Shown piece after piece: positions 35,975 through 44,592 of a stretch of DNA of 64,000 nucleotides. How positions within the stretch are numbered: position 1 is the first letter of the stretch; every line of letters begins with the position of its first letter. Location: positions 992,001 through 1,056,000 of the forward strand of contig CAWDKV010000003.1 of NCBI GenBank assembly GCA_963803015.1. The letters run 5' to 3'. Under the pieces are notes generated by a model. It searched no databases. It saw only the letters and a program-made list of their open reading frames with translations, and was not told the origin of the DNA. A program made the translations under genes and the position numbers. The stretch is from Berkiella sp963803015 (GTDB lineage: Bacteria > Pseudomonadota > Gammaproteobacteria > Berkiellales > Berkiellaceae).

Positions 35975-36463
35975 CTATCGCTTACAATTTCTGTGGGCTT
36001 TTTTTACTTGGCCATGACGAATGTGAGGGGGGATTCCCGTGGTGCGTAGCGTTATACCATTTAATTGTCCGGAAAGAGCATCTACTACAGGATGATAGTT
36101 TGTGCTCGGTCTATTGGGCGCATTTAGAATCGGTTTGGCGGCAGGTTGAGGGGGCAGCCAAGAGACAGGTGCGTCGTGAAGAGAGGTTCTTCGAATTTTA
36201 GTGGTAATATTTGAGATTTCAGCATTCTCAAGTAAAGCTTTGCTGTCGAGAGCGCCATACTCCTGTTGTAGGGCATTGATGACACGTATATTTTTTTGAA
36301 TATCTGCCAAGTCTAGTAATGTGCGATGAGTATCTGGATCAGGATAATTGACGGGATAACTTTGATCAAGAAAGGCAAACACCGTTTCCCAATCGCCATA
36401 TTCAGCAGCACTGAAGATAGCGCGGTCGTATTTATCACGTTTACTTTTTAAAAAAGTAAGCAT
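35975..36463 (-). CDS. Ankyrin-like small protein
   Basis: A protein of 162 residues. Residues about 12-72 read like one or two degenerate ankyrin repeats (DRAIFSAAEYGDWETVFAFL, then TLLDLADIQKNIRVINAL). The remaining half is proline-rich, basic and probably disordered, ending in AHRNCKR. No signal peptide is visible. A truncated ankyrin protein of this type could be a small Dot/Icm substrate; this is inference. It lies upstream of the cio operon on the same strand, 58 bp away. Confidence 0.55.
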   Translation of the reverse strand: MLTFLKSKRDKYDRAIFSAAEYGDWETVFAFLDQSYPVNYPDPDTHRTLLDLADIQKNIRVINALQQEYGALDSKALLENAEISNITTKIRRTSLHDAPVSWLPPQPAAKPILNAPNRPSTNYHPVVDALSGQLNGITLRTTGIPPHIRHGQVKKAHRNCKR

Positions 36464-36634
36464 AGTTTGCCCCCATAACCAGAAATAGTTATCAAACTGA
36501 TTTTTTTATCCGGTTATTATTATAGCTTAATGAGCAGGATAAGTTGATTTATTTTAAGTTGCTGTTAAGATATCAAAAAAAGTTTCTTAACTAAGAAATT
36601 CAAATACTCATTTAATGCAAAAGGCGGGTGTAGC

Positions 36635-38176
36635 ATGCTTCAAGGGATCAAAGATTTTATCCAAGAGACATTTCAATCTGCTGTGATGAGCGATGCTGAA
36701 ATAATGCAATTAGTTTGGTGCGTGCGTTCGGCAGTACAAACCCCTGAAAAATCAGTGGTGAAAACACAAGATGGATTTATCGAAGTAAGAAGATGCACCT
36801 CAAGGTTGTATTGCTTAGATCTCTTGAGACAAGGTGCGAGTGGTTATGACAAGTTCATAGAACCCCAGCTTGCGCTAACCGATAAAAAGGCCTTAACCCG
36901 CGAACAATATTTAGATCTTAGCCTCAATTTTGTTTCTTTGAGCCCATTGGCTGTTGACGTTCTGCGTGTTTCAATCATCATCAGCTCAGTCCCACTTTCT
37001 CCCAAGTCTAAAGAAAATGCAGATAGTGTTATGGGGAAAGGCAAATACTCAGAAGATAGTGTTGAATTTTTAGCAGATACTTTTGATAACATTGAACACG
37101 CGAAAGAGATTTATCCCTTGGTAAAAGCACTTTTTGCTAAATATCCTGAAGCAAAAGATCAAGCGACACTCACCAAACTTTTGCAAGCCGCTTTTGCTCA
37201 TCGCCAACATTATCGTCATATGCTTTACACCGAAGGCAACGACAATATGTTCCAGAGTGTGCTAGAGGGGGTGAGAAGTAACCGTTTAGACCAAGAAGCG
37301 TTAAATTTTTGGGCATGTCACTGGCGCATAAATATTACAGGATTTAGAGGCCATCAACAGCCAAAGGGCTCAGTCTATTTAACGAGCGAAACGTTTATCG
37401 CCATGCGTGCGCTAGAAACAAGTTTAAACTCTGTTTTTACCTCCAATTGTGTGACAGCTAAAGAGATCTTAAATCTCTATTTAGATAAGCGAGCGGGCTT
37501 TTTAGAATTACAACGTTTTCAAATAGCAGATGATCAAAAAAGATTGTTAGCGCATATTGCTTCGATGTTACGTTTGTATCATCGCAAAGAAGGAGAAGTC
37601 TTAGCAGCAAGTATCGGCTTTATTCCTAAAGTGATAATGGAAAGATTAAGTCGTGTTTATTTTGATTGTCAGGATAAATCTGAGCCTACCCCGATATATG
37701 CGCCAGCGCTCTTTGAGAATATTCTCGATTTTTGTAAAAAAGAATATCATGGCGATAAATCAAATCAATTTATTCGGTCCTTAGCTATTTTTAATGCCAT
37801 TGTAATGGGCGTCCCATTTTATTTGCGCGCTTTAGAAGCTTATCGCACGAAAAGAGTGTCAAATGAGATCCCTGCCAATACCCCCTTATGTTTTAGAGAT
37901 ATAGCCCAAGCACAGAGAGTTTTTGAATTTTGTGGCGTATTGCCCTTAGATAAAGAATTTGACATTCTAAGTATTCTCATGCCCCAAATCGACAGTAAGG
38001 GTATGGTTTCTTCTGTAAAAGTTGAACCAAGTGCTACACATGCGTTAGAAGCTGCAACATCGGTTGCGCCTACATTGACCCATGCTTACGCTAAGAGTAC
38101 ACCACCACTAGTGGTAGCAGCGACTGCTGTAGCATCAGCTTCATCAGCTCCTTCTTCAGGTATAGTAAAACCCTAG
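36635..38176 (+). CDS. Large helical protein of unknown function (Legionellales-type family)
   Basis: A soluble protein of 513 residues. The middle (about 180-275) has a striking pattern: HRQHYRHMLYTEGNDNMFQ, then FWACHWRINITGFRGH, PKGSVYLTSET and MRALETSLNSVF. I have an impression of similar stretches in uncharacterised proteins of Legionella-like bacteria but cannot name the family. The Trp/His-rich WACHWRINI and the repeated helices on both sides suggest a helical domain with a buried core. The last 65 residues are Ala/Ser/Thr/Pro-rich and disordered. No secretion signal is visible. A 33-bp perfect inverted repeat follows the stop. Confidence 0.6.
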   Translation: MLQGIKDFIQETFQSAVMSDAEIMQLVWCVRSAVQTPEKSVVKTQDGFIEVRRCTSRLYCLDLLRQGASGYDKFIEPQLALTDKKALTREQYLDLSLNFVSLSPLAVDVLRVSIIISSVPLSPKSKENADSVMGKGKYSEDSVEFLADTFDNIEHAKEIYPLVKALFAKYPEAKDQATLTKLLQAAFAHRQHYRHMLYTEGNDNMFQSVLEGVRSNRLDQEALNFWACHWRINITGFRGHQQPKGSVYLTSETFIAMRALETSLNSVFTSNCVTAKEILNLYLDKRAGFLELQRFQIADDQKRLLAHIASMLRLYHRKEGEVLAASIGFIPKVIMERLSRVYFDCQDKSEPTPIYAPALFENILDFCKKEYHGDKSNQFIRSLAIFNAIVMGVPFYLRALEAYRTKRVSNEIPANTPLCFRDIAQAQRVFEFCGVLPLDKEFDILSILMPQIDSKGMVSSVKVEPSATHALEAATSVAPTLTHAYAKSTPPLVVAATAVASASSAPSSGIVKP

Positions 38177-38188
38177 ATAGAGGTATAA

Positions 38189-38265
38189 ATTACCTTGATT
38201 GGAATGTGGCACTTCCCTTCTCTCCAATTGGAAGAAGGGAAGTGCCACATTCCAATCAAGGTAAT
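38189..38265. repeat. Perfect 33-bp inverted repeat
   Basis: Arm 38189-38221 is the exact reverse complement of 38233-38265, with an 11-nt loop that is itself nearly palindromic (TCCAATTGGA). No T-tract adjoins, so this is larger than a normal terminator. It lies 12 bp after the stop of the 513-residue protein gene. Confidence 0.9.
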
Positions 38266-38376
38266 AATATTACAAAGAAGCTCTAACCACGTGTAATTGC
38301 ATATCTTCTCATTTGAATTATTATCAGTTACCCTGGAAATAGGGAACTGAATATTCTTCAATAGGAGGATATAAAC

Positions 38377-38877
38377 GTGAAACATCTCTTTTTCTTAGTG
38401 CCCGATATCAAAGTGGCGCGTGGGATTGTGCAAGAATTACTCCAAGTTGGTATTCATAATCGCGATATCCATGTGGTTGGAGATAATCCGGAAATATTAA
38501 GAAAATCTAAAATTCCCCCAGCCTCCTTTTTGCAAACAACAGAGATCATTCATGCGATTAAACGCGGTTTAGTGACAGGCATTATCTTTTCGCTTTGCAT
38601 TTATTTACTCTTTTATATCGTTTTCCCAAGTACTATGAAAATTACGGCTTTTGGAATATTGGCTATTTGTCTTTTTGGTATGGGGTTTGGCTTCTGGTCA
38701 AGCGGTATGATTGCAATCGGTAAGCATAATCCTGTTATTGATAAATATGCCAATTATGTCAAAGAAGGTCATTACATAATGATGGTGGATGTCCCGTCAG
38801 GAAGAGAGCATGAACTTATCCAACGCGTGATAAGACATCATCCTGGGACTCGGGTTGCCATGAGAACCATACATTAA
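38377..38877 (+). CDS. DUF1269-like inner-membrane protein
   Basis: A protein of 166 residues. The N-terminal 65 residues are cytoplasmic (KHLFFLVPDIKVARGIVQEL, NRDIHVVGD); then come two hydrophobic helices (about 66-90 and 92-115) with glycine-rich FGMGFGFWSSG, and a cytoplasmic tail with YIMMVDVPSGREHELIQRVI. This layout, a small alpha/beta domain interrupted by a helical hairpin, matches the DUF1269 family of membrane proteins of unknown function. AATAGGAGG lies about 7 nt before the ATG, a strong ribosome site. It is a single-gene unit. Confidence 0.75.
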   Translation: MKHLFFLVPDIKVARGIVQELLQVGIHNRDIHVVGDNPEILRKSKIPPASFLQTTEIIHAIKRGLVTGIIFSLCIYLLFYIVFPSTMKITAFGILAICLFGMGFGFWSSGMIAIGKHNPVIDKYANYVKEGHYIMMVDVPSGREHELIQRVIRHHPGTRVAMRTIH

Positions 38878-39067
38878 CACGTGTTACTTTTATTTTGGTG
38901 AGTAAAATATTTTTTCAGCACGTTCATCGTTGTTTGCAGAAAATTAATCGGCTAAAAATAGCGAGCCATCAGCTTTATCCCTCCTTTCATCATTCAAAAC
39001 TATTTCAGAGTTAGTTGCATGCTAAGATGCACGACTTTAAAACATTATAACTATTTGGAAGGTAGAG

Positions 39068-40726
39068 ATGACTAAGCCGATTAAAGAAACTGTTAGCGTT
39101 GCGCTGGATAATCTTCGTCCAGAAGCGAATTTTCCGTTAATTCAATTTGCAAAGAAGCATCTTAATATTGATATTGAAAAATCAATGAGAGATGACATCG
39201 TTGAATGGGCTAGAAAAAATATATTTTTTAATAAAAGTTGGAGAATAATAGAGAAAGCCCTTTCCACTTTAGATAGTGCTGTAGAATATATTCAAAAAGC
39301 CATGGCAAATTCTAACCCAAAACTGGCTAAGAAATTTTTCAACTATATAAAAGATAAATATGCCAAAATGGTTGTTGATAAATATATGGAGATCAATAAA
39401 GATAAATTTGTAGAAAAAACAACCGCTTTTGGAAAAGCCAATGTTCTGCCCAAAATTTTCAGGAAATTTGATAAAGAAAAAATTAGATTAAGTAAAACCG
39501 ATTTTCAACACTTAAGAGTCGTGCTTTCTCAACTCGTGGATGATATCGAAGACACCATGAAGACTACAAGACATGTCATTGATCTGAGAAATATGATGAA
39601 AAAATTACCAGACAATGTGCAAAAAATTGTCTTAGATAAAATTATGACTAAACGCACAATAAATGATGATTTACAAAAGCGTTTAAATAGTGGATTAGGG
39701 ACAGTCGTCCAAGATATTCAAGAAGGTATTAATAATTCAGCATTAAGAGCTATCCGAGATGCGCAAGTGCAAGAGATTTATCATTATGATGGTTTAATTG
39801 AAAGAGCGTTGCCTGCTAGCGTTCGTGGATTGCATGATGTTGACAGAAGGGTAGTGGAGCAAATTGCTCTGCGTGGGGATAGCGCTAAACCTGAAGATTT
39901 ACTTAACTTTGAAGTCGCCTCTGGTGCTAGGCACAATCCGACATATAACGTGGGGCATACCGGGCCTAGTAATCGCTCGAGTACACTATTAAGCAAGATT
40001 GCTATGTATTTTGCTTCCAATCATGGATTAAAGCATGGCAAGCCCCAATCGATGTGGGTAATGGTTTATGAGGCTACAAAAGGGATTAACACCACAGAAC
40101 TTGTCAACAAAAATGTAAAATGGACAGAATTAGAATTTGCTACTCAGCAATTAAAACCAAGTCACTTTTTAGGAGCTGTTAGATTTGAGCTTGATCCTAA
40201 CAATACGAATGGTAAGGAAATTGCTTTCAAAGCAGTAGAAGGGTTTGTCAATCCAAAAGTCCATCAGGGAAAATATAATAAAGAAGGCATTGAAGGGGAT
40301 ATTAAGCAATTTTTGGATATTTCTAAATACTATTCTCAACCTGCAGCTAACAAAAAGCCTGACATGACATTTAAACTGCCCAAAAATAGCAGTCAAGTGG
40401 CCTCTGATCGTACTTTCTTTCAGCGCGTTTTTGATAAAGTGGGCTTATCTTCTAATCCTGATAAATATAAACAAGAAAGGGAAAATCAGCTGAAGTTTGT
40501 CCAATCTGAAACGCCAGAGGCAAAAGCTAAGCGCCTTGCCAAGGAGCAGGAAAAAATGAAATTTTGGCATGCCTTTTCGGAAAAAGGAACACATGATCCA
40601 AAAACATGGCTTCCCACTTGCCAAAAATATGTGACAGAGATGGAGGAGGATCAACGTGTGGCAGTTGAAAGTGAAATCAGAAAAATGCTAAAAATGCAAA
40701 GTAAACCCAATAAAAGATTTAGATAA
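39068..40726 (+). CDS. Mono-ADP-ribosyltransferase, R-S-ExE type (candidate effector)
   Basis: A protein of 552 residues. Residues 1-235 are helical and lysine-rich without a known domain. Residues about 262-375 fit a cholera/pertussis-toxin-like ART: ALRGDSAKPEDL with R269 (compare the pertussis YRYDSRPPED motif), an STS-like SSTLLSKIAMYFA with S305-T306, and KWTELEFATQQLKPSHFLGA with the ExE pair E354 and E356. The ExE pair indicates arginine as acceptor in known family members. The C-terminal 175 residues are basic and helical and end with a glutamate-rich EMEEDQRVAVESE stretch, reminiscent of Dot/Icm E-blocks. GGAAGG lies about 5 nt upstream of the ATG. The gene is followed after only 10 bp by a SidE-type phosphodiesterase gene, implying one operon and a joint function. 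Confidence 0.75.
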   Translation: MTKPIKETVSVALDNLRPEANFPLIQFAKKHLNIDIEKSMRDDIVEWARKNIFFNKSWRIIEKALSTLDSAVEYIQKAMANSNPKLAKKFFNYIKDKYAKMVVDKYMEINKDKFVEKTTAFGKANVLPKIFRKFDKEKIRLSKTDFQHLRVVLSQLVDDIEDTMKTTRHVIDLRNMMKKLPDNVQKIVLDKIMTKRTINDDLQKRLNSGLGTVVQDIQEGINNSALRAIRDAQVQEIYHYDGLIERALPASVRGLHDVDRRVVEQIALRGDSAKPEDLLNFEVASGARHNPTYNVGHTGPSNRSSTLLSKIAMYFASNHGLKHGKPQSMWVMVYEATKGINTTELVNKNVKWTELEFATQQLKPSHFLGAVRFELDPNNTNGKEIAFKAVEGFVNPKVHQGKYNKEGIEGDIKQFLDISKYYSQPAANKKPDMTFKLPKNSSQVASDRTFFQRVFDKVGLSSNPDKYKQERENQLKFVQSETPEAKAKRLAKEQEKMKFWHAFSEKGTHDPKTWLPTCQKYVTEMEEDQRVAVESEIRKMLKMQSKPNKRFR

Positions 40727-40736
40727 AGAGAGGACC

Positions 40737-41633
40737 ATGAGAATGTTATTACACTATTCGCATAAAATGGTTCCTTTTCTATCAAAAAAAGAGTTAGTCA
40801 ATGCTTTGTTTGAACTTAGATCAACCATTGAGTATGTTAATTCAAATTATTTAGCGAAGCCTTATGCAAAAGAGTATGAGGCGATTTTTCCTAAGGCGAG
40901 CAAATTAGTAAAAGGTAAAAATGTGGTTTATCGACCTAATCATGGGTTAACGCATACTTTGCGTAGTGCACATTTGATCCCACAAGTAGCACTATACTAT
41001 GCTACCTTTGCGCGTGATGCCTACCGCTTTCAATTTAAGCAAGATGATATCAAAAAAATGCAAGTAGCCATGTTGTTTTTTGTAGTGGGCAGACAAAATG
41101 AGATGGGTTTTTTTGATAACCCTGAATTGTATTATCAATTTCGCCGAGCAAGCAGTGAGGCATTTTTAGATTATTGTCATAAGCACATGATGTCTCTTTT
41201 TAAAACAGAGCACGAATTGAAGCGTTATGCAGATATTATTTTTGATTATAGTAAACGCTCAACATCAGATCCGGTCGCTTTGATGATAAAGCAAGCGCAT
41301 AGCTTAGATTTGTTACGTTGCTTTTCCCAAGCTGAGTTTGATGAAAAATGTAGAAAAAGTCTGGTGGAAGATTTTACCCATTTTGCCAGATCTAACCCAG
41401 GAAAAGTGGCGGCATGGCAATTTGCGAATGCCAAAGTGGATGAATTAATTGAATATGCAGCAGATCTGATTCAAGCAACGGGGAACAGAATTTCTAGTGG
41501 TATGTATAAAAAAAGTTGCAATTTTAAGCAGTTTGAGAAATGTAGCAAAGATATCAACCATTGCTTAAAGGTTTTAAGTCGGGTTAAAGCGCCAGGGATG
41601 GTGGAAAAGCGATCTATGGGAATGAAATATTAA
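40737..41633 (+). CDS. SidE-type phosphodiesterase domain protein (stand-alone)
   Basis: A protein of 298 residues that consists almost only of the PDE domain found in Legionella SidE-family effectors and in DupA/DupB. Recognised pieces are VVYRPNHGLTHTLRSAHLIP with H69 and H73, then VVGRQNEMGF with R119 and E122, YYQFRRASSEAFLDY, and QAHSLDLLRC with H188. These correspond in order and spacing to the catalytic His-Glu-His of SdeA (remembered as H277, E340 and H407). SidE PDE domains cleave ADP-ribosyl-ubiquitin and attach phosphoribosyl-ubiquitin to serine; DupA/B remove it. There is no DUB, ART or transmembrane segment in this polypeptide. The upstream gene 10 bp away encodes an ART, so both halves of the SidE chemistry are present in adjacent genes. 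It overlaps the convergent oxidase gene by 4 bp. Confidence 0.8.
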   Translation: MRMLLHYSHKMVPFLSKKELVNALFELRSTIEYVNSNYLAKPYAKEYEAIFPKASKLVKGKNVVYRPNHGLTHTLRSAHLIPQVALYYATFARDAYRFQFKQDDIKKMQVAMLFFVVGRQNEMGFFDNPELYYQFRRASSEAFLDYCHKHMMSLFKTEHELKRYADIIFDYSKRSTSDPVALMIKQAHSLDLLRCFSQAEFDEKCRKSLVEDFTHFARSNPGKVAAWQFANAKVDELIEYAADLIQATGNRISSGMYKKSCNFKQFEKCSKDINHCLKVLSRVKAPGMVEKRSMGMKY

Positions 41634-43003
41634 TCTGGAAATAACTTGCCAGGATTGAGAATATTCTTGGGATCAAATTGCGCTTTAATTTGTTTCATTA
41701 AGCCTATCGTTGCTGGCGTGAGCTGTTTATGCATAAAAGCGCGTTTGTCTAATCCTATACCATGCTCGCCAGATAGACTGCCGCGTAAAGAAAGCACTTT
41801 ATCAAATAAAAGGTTGAGGCATTCTTCTGCAAGTGGCCCTTGAATGGGATCTTGTGGATCAAGCAGGATATTGACATGAATGTTGCCATTGCCGGCATGG
41901 CCAAAATTGACAATGGTAATATGATGTTTTTGACTAAACGCTTCTGTAAAATTAAGCAGCTCTGAAATTTGTGAAACTGGCACAATCACATCTTCATTGA
42001 TTTTATGGGGGGAAAGTGAGCGCAGTGCTTGAGAAAGCGATTTTCTTATTTGCCACAAAGATTCTGCTTCATCAGCGGTTTTTGCGATGCTTAATTCAAT
42101 GAGACTTTCATTTTCAGCAGCATCGGTAATACTTTTGACATTTGCGCTTAAATCTTCTGGGATCCCATCTATTTCAACCATCAGCATGCTACCCGCATTT
42201 TCAGGTAAAGAGACTTTAGCATGGTGACGCAAGATTTCCATGGCAGTGTGATCAAGAAATTCACAACCATAGGGCACAATAGGTTGGGTCATGATTTGAT
42301 TCACCGCTTTTGCTGCGCCTAACCTATCTTTATAAAACATCCGCATTGTGCATTTGGCTTTTTGGATCGGAAGCAGTTTGAGCGTTGCCTCAAAGATAAT
42401 GCCTAAGGTACCTTCAGAGCCGATGAGTAAGCGCGTTAAATCGTATCCTACAACACCTTTAGAGGTATAGACCCCACACTCTATGATCTCTCCTTTCCCG
42501 GTGATAGCTTTTAGCCCTAGCGTATTTTCTCGAGTCGTGCCGTATTTTAAAGCGCGTGGCCCTGCTGCATTACAAGCCAGATTGCCGCCGATGGTGCAAA
42601 AAGCGGAACTACTGGGATTGGGCGCCCAAAAGAGATCTGTCGTGGCAGCTTGCGATTGCACAGCGGCATTGAGTACACCGGGCTCTACCGTCATGGTGCG
42701 ATTAAGCGGATCAAAATCAATTATTTTTTGCATGCGCTCAAGAGATAACACAATGCCGCCTTGGACAGGCACCGTGGCTCCAGTCGTTGCACTGGCGCGC
42801 CCGTGTGGGGTTAAGGGTATGTCATTCTCGCAGCAAAAGAGGATAGCTTTTTGAATATCAGAAGGATTTGTCGCAAAAATGACCGCTTGTGGTAAAACGT
42901 GGCGGCGACTGTTGTCATAACCATAGACCCAACAGTCGCTCGGATCAGTATAGAGTTGTTCGCTAGGAAAGAGTTTATTTAAATCGTTAAGATTCATATT
43001 CAA
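41630..43003 (-). CDS. FAD-linked 2-hydroxyacid oxidase/dehydrogenase (GlcD-like)
   Basis: A flavoprotein of 457 residues from the VAO/PCMH family, GlcD or D-lactate dehydrogenase branch. The FAD domain shows PHGRASATTGATVPVQGGIV, GGNLACNAAGPRALKYG and LIGSEGTLGIIFEATL. The cap and C-terminus show the family hallmarks GHAGNGNIHVNILLD and GSLSGEHGIGLDKRAFM, with the metal- and substrate-binding histidines. It oxidises a D-2-hydroxyacid (glycolate, D-lactate or 2-hydroxyglutarate) at the membrane face; which one is not decidable by eye. The ATG at 43003 overlaps the dolP stop region by 17 bp, so it is probably the last gene of the yraN-diaA-dolP run. Confidence 0.85.
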   Translation of the reverse strand: MNMNLNDLNKLFPSEQLYTDPSDCWVYGYDNSRRHVLPQAVIFATNPSDIQKAILFCCENDIPLTPHGRASATTGATVPVQGGIVLSLERMQKIIDFDPLNRTMTVEPGVLNAAVQSQAATTDLFWAPNPSSSAFCTIGGNLACNAAGPRALKYGTTRENTLGLKAITGKGEIIECGVYTSKGVVGYDLTRLLIGSEGTLGIIFEATLKLLPIQKAKCTMRMFYKDRLGAAKAVNQIMTQPIVPYGCEFLDHTAMEILRHHAKVSLPENAGSMLMVEIDGIPEDLSANVKSITDAAENESLIELSIAKTADEAESLWQIRKSLSQALRSLSPHKINEDVIVPVSQISELLNFTEAFSQKHHITIVNFGHAGNGNIHVNILLDPQDPIQGPLAEECLNLLFDKVLSLRGSLSGEHGIGLDKRAFMHKQLTPATIGLMKQIKAQFDPKNILNPGKLFPD

Positions 43004-43559
43004 AGATTTTTACGACCTTTTTCACTCCTGGCACACTTCTAACAATTTCCACCGTGGTATCTTCTTCTTTATGGTTGACGATACCCATTAAATAAACAAT
43101 CCCATTTTCCGTTACCACTTTGACACGGTTAGGATTGATATCTCTATTGACGGTCATTTCACTGATAATCCGCGTGGTTATCCAACTGTCTTTCGCTCGT
43201 GTTTTAAGAGAAAGAGGTTTATCTAGGGTCAGCTCATTATGAACATTTTTGACTTTCTCTATGCGAGAAACTTCTTGCTCAATTCTGTCGCGCATTTGAT
43301 TGGTTGGCACTTGACCAATCAACAAGACGCTTGTGTTGAAAACACTGGTCGAGACTTGGGTTTTTTTGCTATTTTTGGTAATCGCACTGATTGTATTCAT
43401 GGCTTTAATTTGAATAGCTTTATCTTCAACCACGGTGCCAGCCGTACGCCGGTCTCTCGCAGCTTCGTAACCTGTGTTCGCACTAGGTGCAATCACTGCT
43501 GCACATCCAGAAAGCATGAGGGGAAGTAAAATAAGGACGAGATTTTTATAACGCATCAT
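42987..43559 (-). CDS. dolP: BON-domain outer-membrane lipoprotein DolP
   Basis: Starting at the ATG 43559 (190 residues; a GTG at 43568 is the longer option). The N-terminus is a lipoprotein signal MMRYKNLVLILLPLMLSGCA with lipobox LSGC. Two BON domains follow (about 45-115 and 120-190), ending with KKVVKIFEYE. DolP (YraP) anchors in the outer membrane, binds anionic phospholipid at division sites and supports envelope integrity. The neighbours diaA and yraN match the E. coli yraN-diaA-dolP order, which supports the call over OsmY or other BON proteins. The stop lies inside the start of the GlcD-like gene. Confidence 0.85.
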   Translation of the reverse strand: MMRYKNLVLILLPLMLSGCAAVIAPSANTGYEAARDRRTAGTVVEDKAIQIKAMNTISAITKNSKKTQVSTSVFNTSVLLIGQVPTNQMRDRIEQEVSRIEKVKNVHNELTLDKPLSLKTRAKDSWITTRIISEMTVNRDINPNRVKVVTENGIVYLMGIVNHKEEDTTVEIVRSVPGVKKVVKIFEYES

Positions 43560-43568
43560 ACACCACAC

Positions 43569-44162
43569 TTAACTATATTTAGGGGCAAATTCTTGATCAA
43601 TATAATCGCACAGACAGTGAATAATCAACAGGTGTACTTCTTGGATCCGAGCAGTTGAAGTGCTGGGTACACGTAATTCTATATCAGTGTCTTGCAAAAT
43701 CGGCGCGATATTACCACCATCCTTCCCGGTTAGCGCAATTACACGCATTGCTTTTTGCTGTGCGGTTTGAATAGCTGAGATAATATTAGCCGAATTACCA
43801 CTCGTAGAAATAGCTAATAAAACATCTCCCTTTTGGCCCAGGCCTTTTATTTGTCTAGCAAAAATATCTTCATAGCAATAGTCATTTGCAATAGAGGTCA
43901 GGGTAGAGGTATCTGTTGTTAACGCGATAGCAGGTAAGCAGACGCGTTCTTGTTCAAAGCGATTTAACATTTCTGATGAAAAATGTTGGGCATCTGCAGC
44001 AGAGCCGCCATTACCACAACTCAGTATTTTTCCATTTTGATGAAAAGTGGACACCATTAATTGCGCAGCTAAGACGATAGGATTGGATAAGGTTTCTAGC
44101 GCTGCCCATTTAGCATCAATGCTCTCTTTAAAGAGTTGATGTATTCTTTGTTGTTTATCCAT
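43569..44162 (-). CDS. diaA: SIS-domain protein, DiaA/GmhA-like
   Basis: A cytosolic protein of 197 residues with one SIS domain. ILSCGNGGSAADAQHFSSE near residues 46-64 and LLAISTSGNSANIISAI near 113-129 are its two sugar-phosphate-binding loops, shared by GmhA (sedoheptulose-7-phosphate isomerase) and DiaA (a DnaA-binding initiator factor). Between yraN and dolP, as in E. coli, the DiaA assignment is the more likely one. I cannot tell by eye whether isomerase activity is also kept, so GmhA function is the alternative. It is separated from yraN by 40 bp and from dolP by 9 bp. Confidence 0.85.
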   Translation of the reverse strand: MDKQQRIHQLFKESIDAKWAALETLSNPIVLAAQLMVSTFHQNGKILSCGNGGSAADAQHFSSEMLNRFEQERVCLPAIALTTDTSTLTSIANDYCYEDIFARQIKGLGQKGDVLLAISTSGNSANIISAIQTAQQKAMRVIALTGKDGGNIAPILQDTDIELRVPSTSTARIQEVHLLIIHCLCDYIDQEFAPKYS

Positions 44163-44202
44163 AAGATAGTTTTTTAGCTAACCTTTATTGTGAGTGGTAA
44201 GT

Positions 44203-44568
44203 CTATTTTACTCCAAAAGCATTTGGGATCCAGGTGATTTTGTGGTTTGGTTGGATACCTGAAATTGTAATCACATCGAAGCGGCAGGGGAGCGCATCAG
44301 TCCACTCACGGTATTGTTGAAAGTGCAAAGCAGCTCGGATTAATCTATTCTGCTTGGTTTGGGTAATGGTTTCTAAGGGATCAATAAAGCTCAGATCTTT
44401 TCGATAACGGACTTCAACAAAAACAAGTTCATTTTTATCCCGCATGATAAGATCTATTTCGCCGCGCTTGATGCGATATTGTTCTTTAATCAAGCGTAAT
44501 CCCTTTGCTTCTAGAAATTGTTTCGCTATGATTTCTGCTGCATTGCCAGTTTCTGTGTTATTCATCAA
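44203..44568 (-). CDS. yraN: YraN family protein (UPF0102)
   Basis: A protein of 121 residues with the restriction-endonuclease-like fold of the UPF0102 family. There is an N-terminal helix (GNAAEIIAKQFLEAKGLRLI), then YRIKRGEIDLIMRD with the acidic E-x-D and ELVFVEVRYRKDLSF (E-x-K-like core). These residues resemble a nuclease active site, but no reaction has been established. It heads the minus-strand unit yraN-diaA-dolP-oxidase. The ATG at 44565 is an alternative start. Only 24 bp separate it from the divergent SGNH gene, so their promoters must overlap. Confidence 0.9.
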   Translation of the reverse strand: MMNNTETGNAAEIIAKQFLEAKGLRLIKEQYRIKRGEIDLIMRDKNELVFVEVRYRKDLSFIDPLETITQTKQNRLIRAALHFQQYREWTDALPCRFDVITISGIQPNHKITWIPNAFGVK

Positions 44569-44592
44569 ATTTGCTCAATCTAAGAGGTGCGT

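Noticed and set aside
38173..38385. 70-codon minus-strand ORF over the 33-bp inverted repeat
   Set aside because: It encodes both arms of the palindrome and has no family resemblance; the DNA structure explains the open frame.
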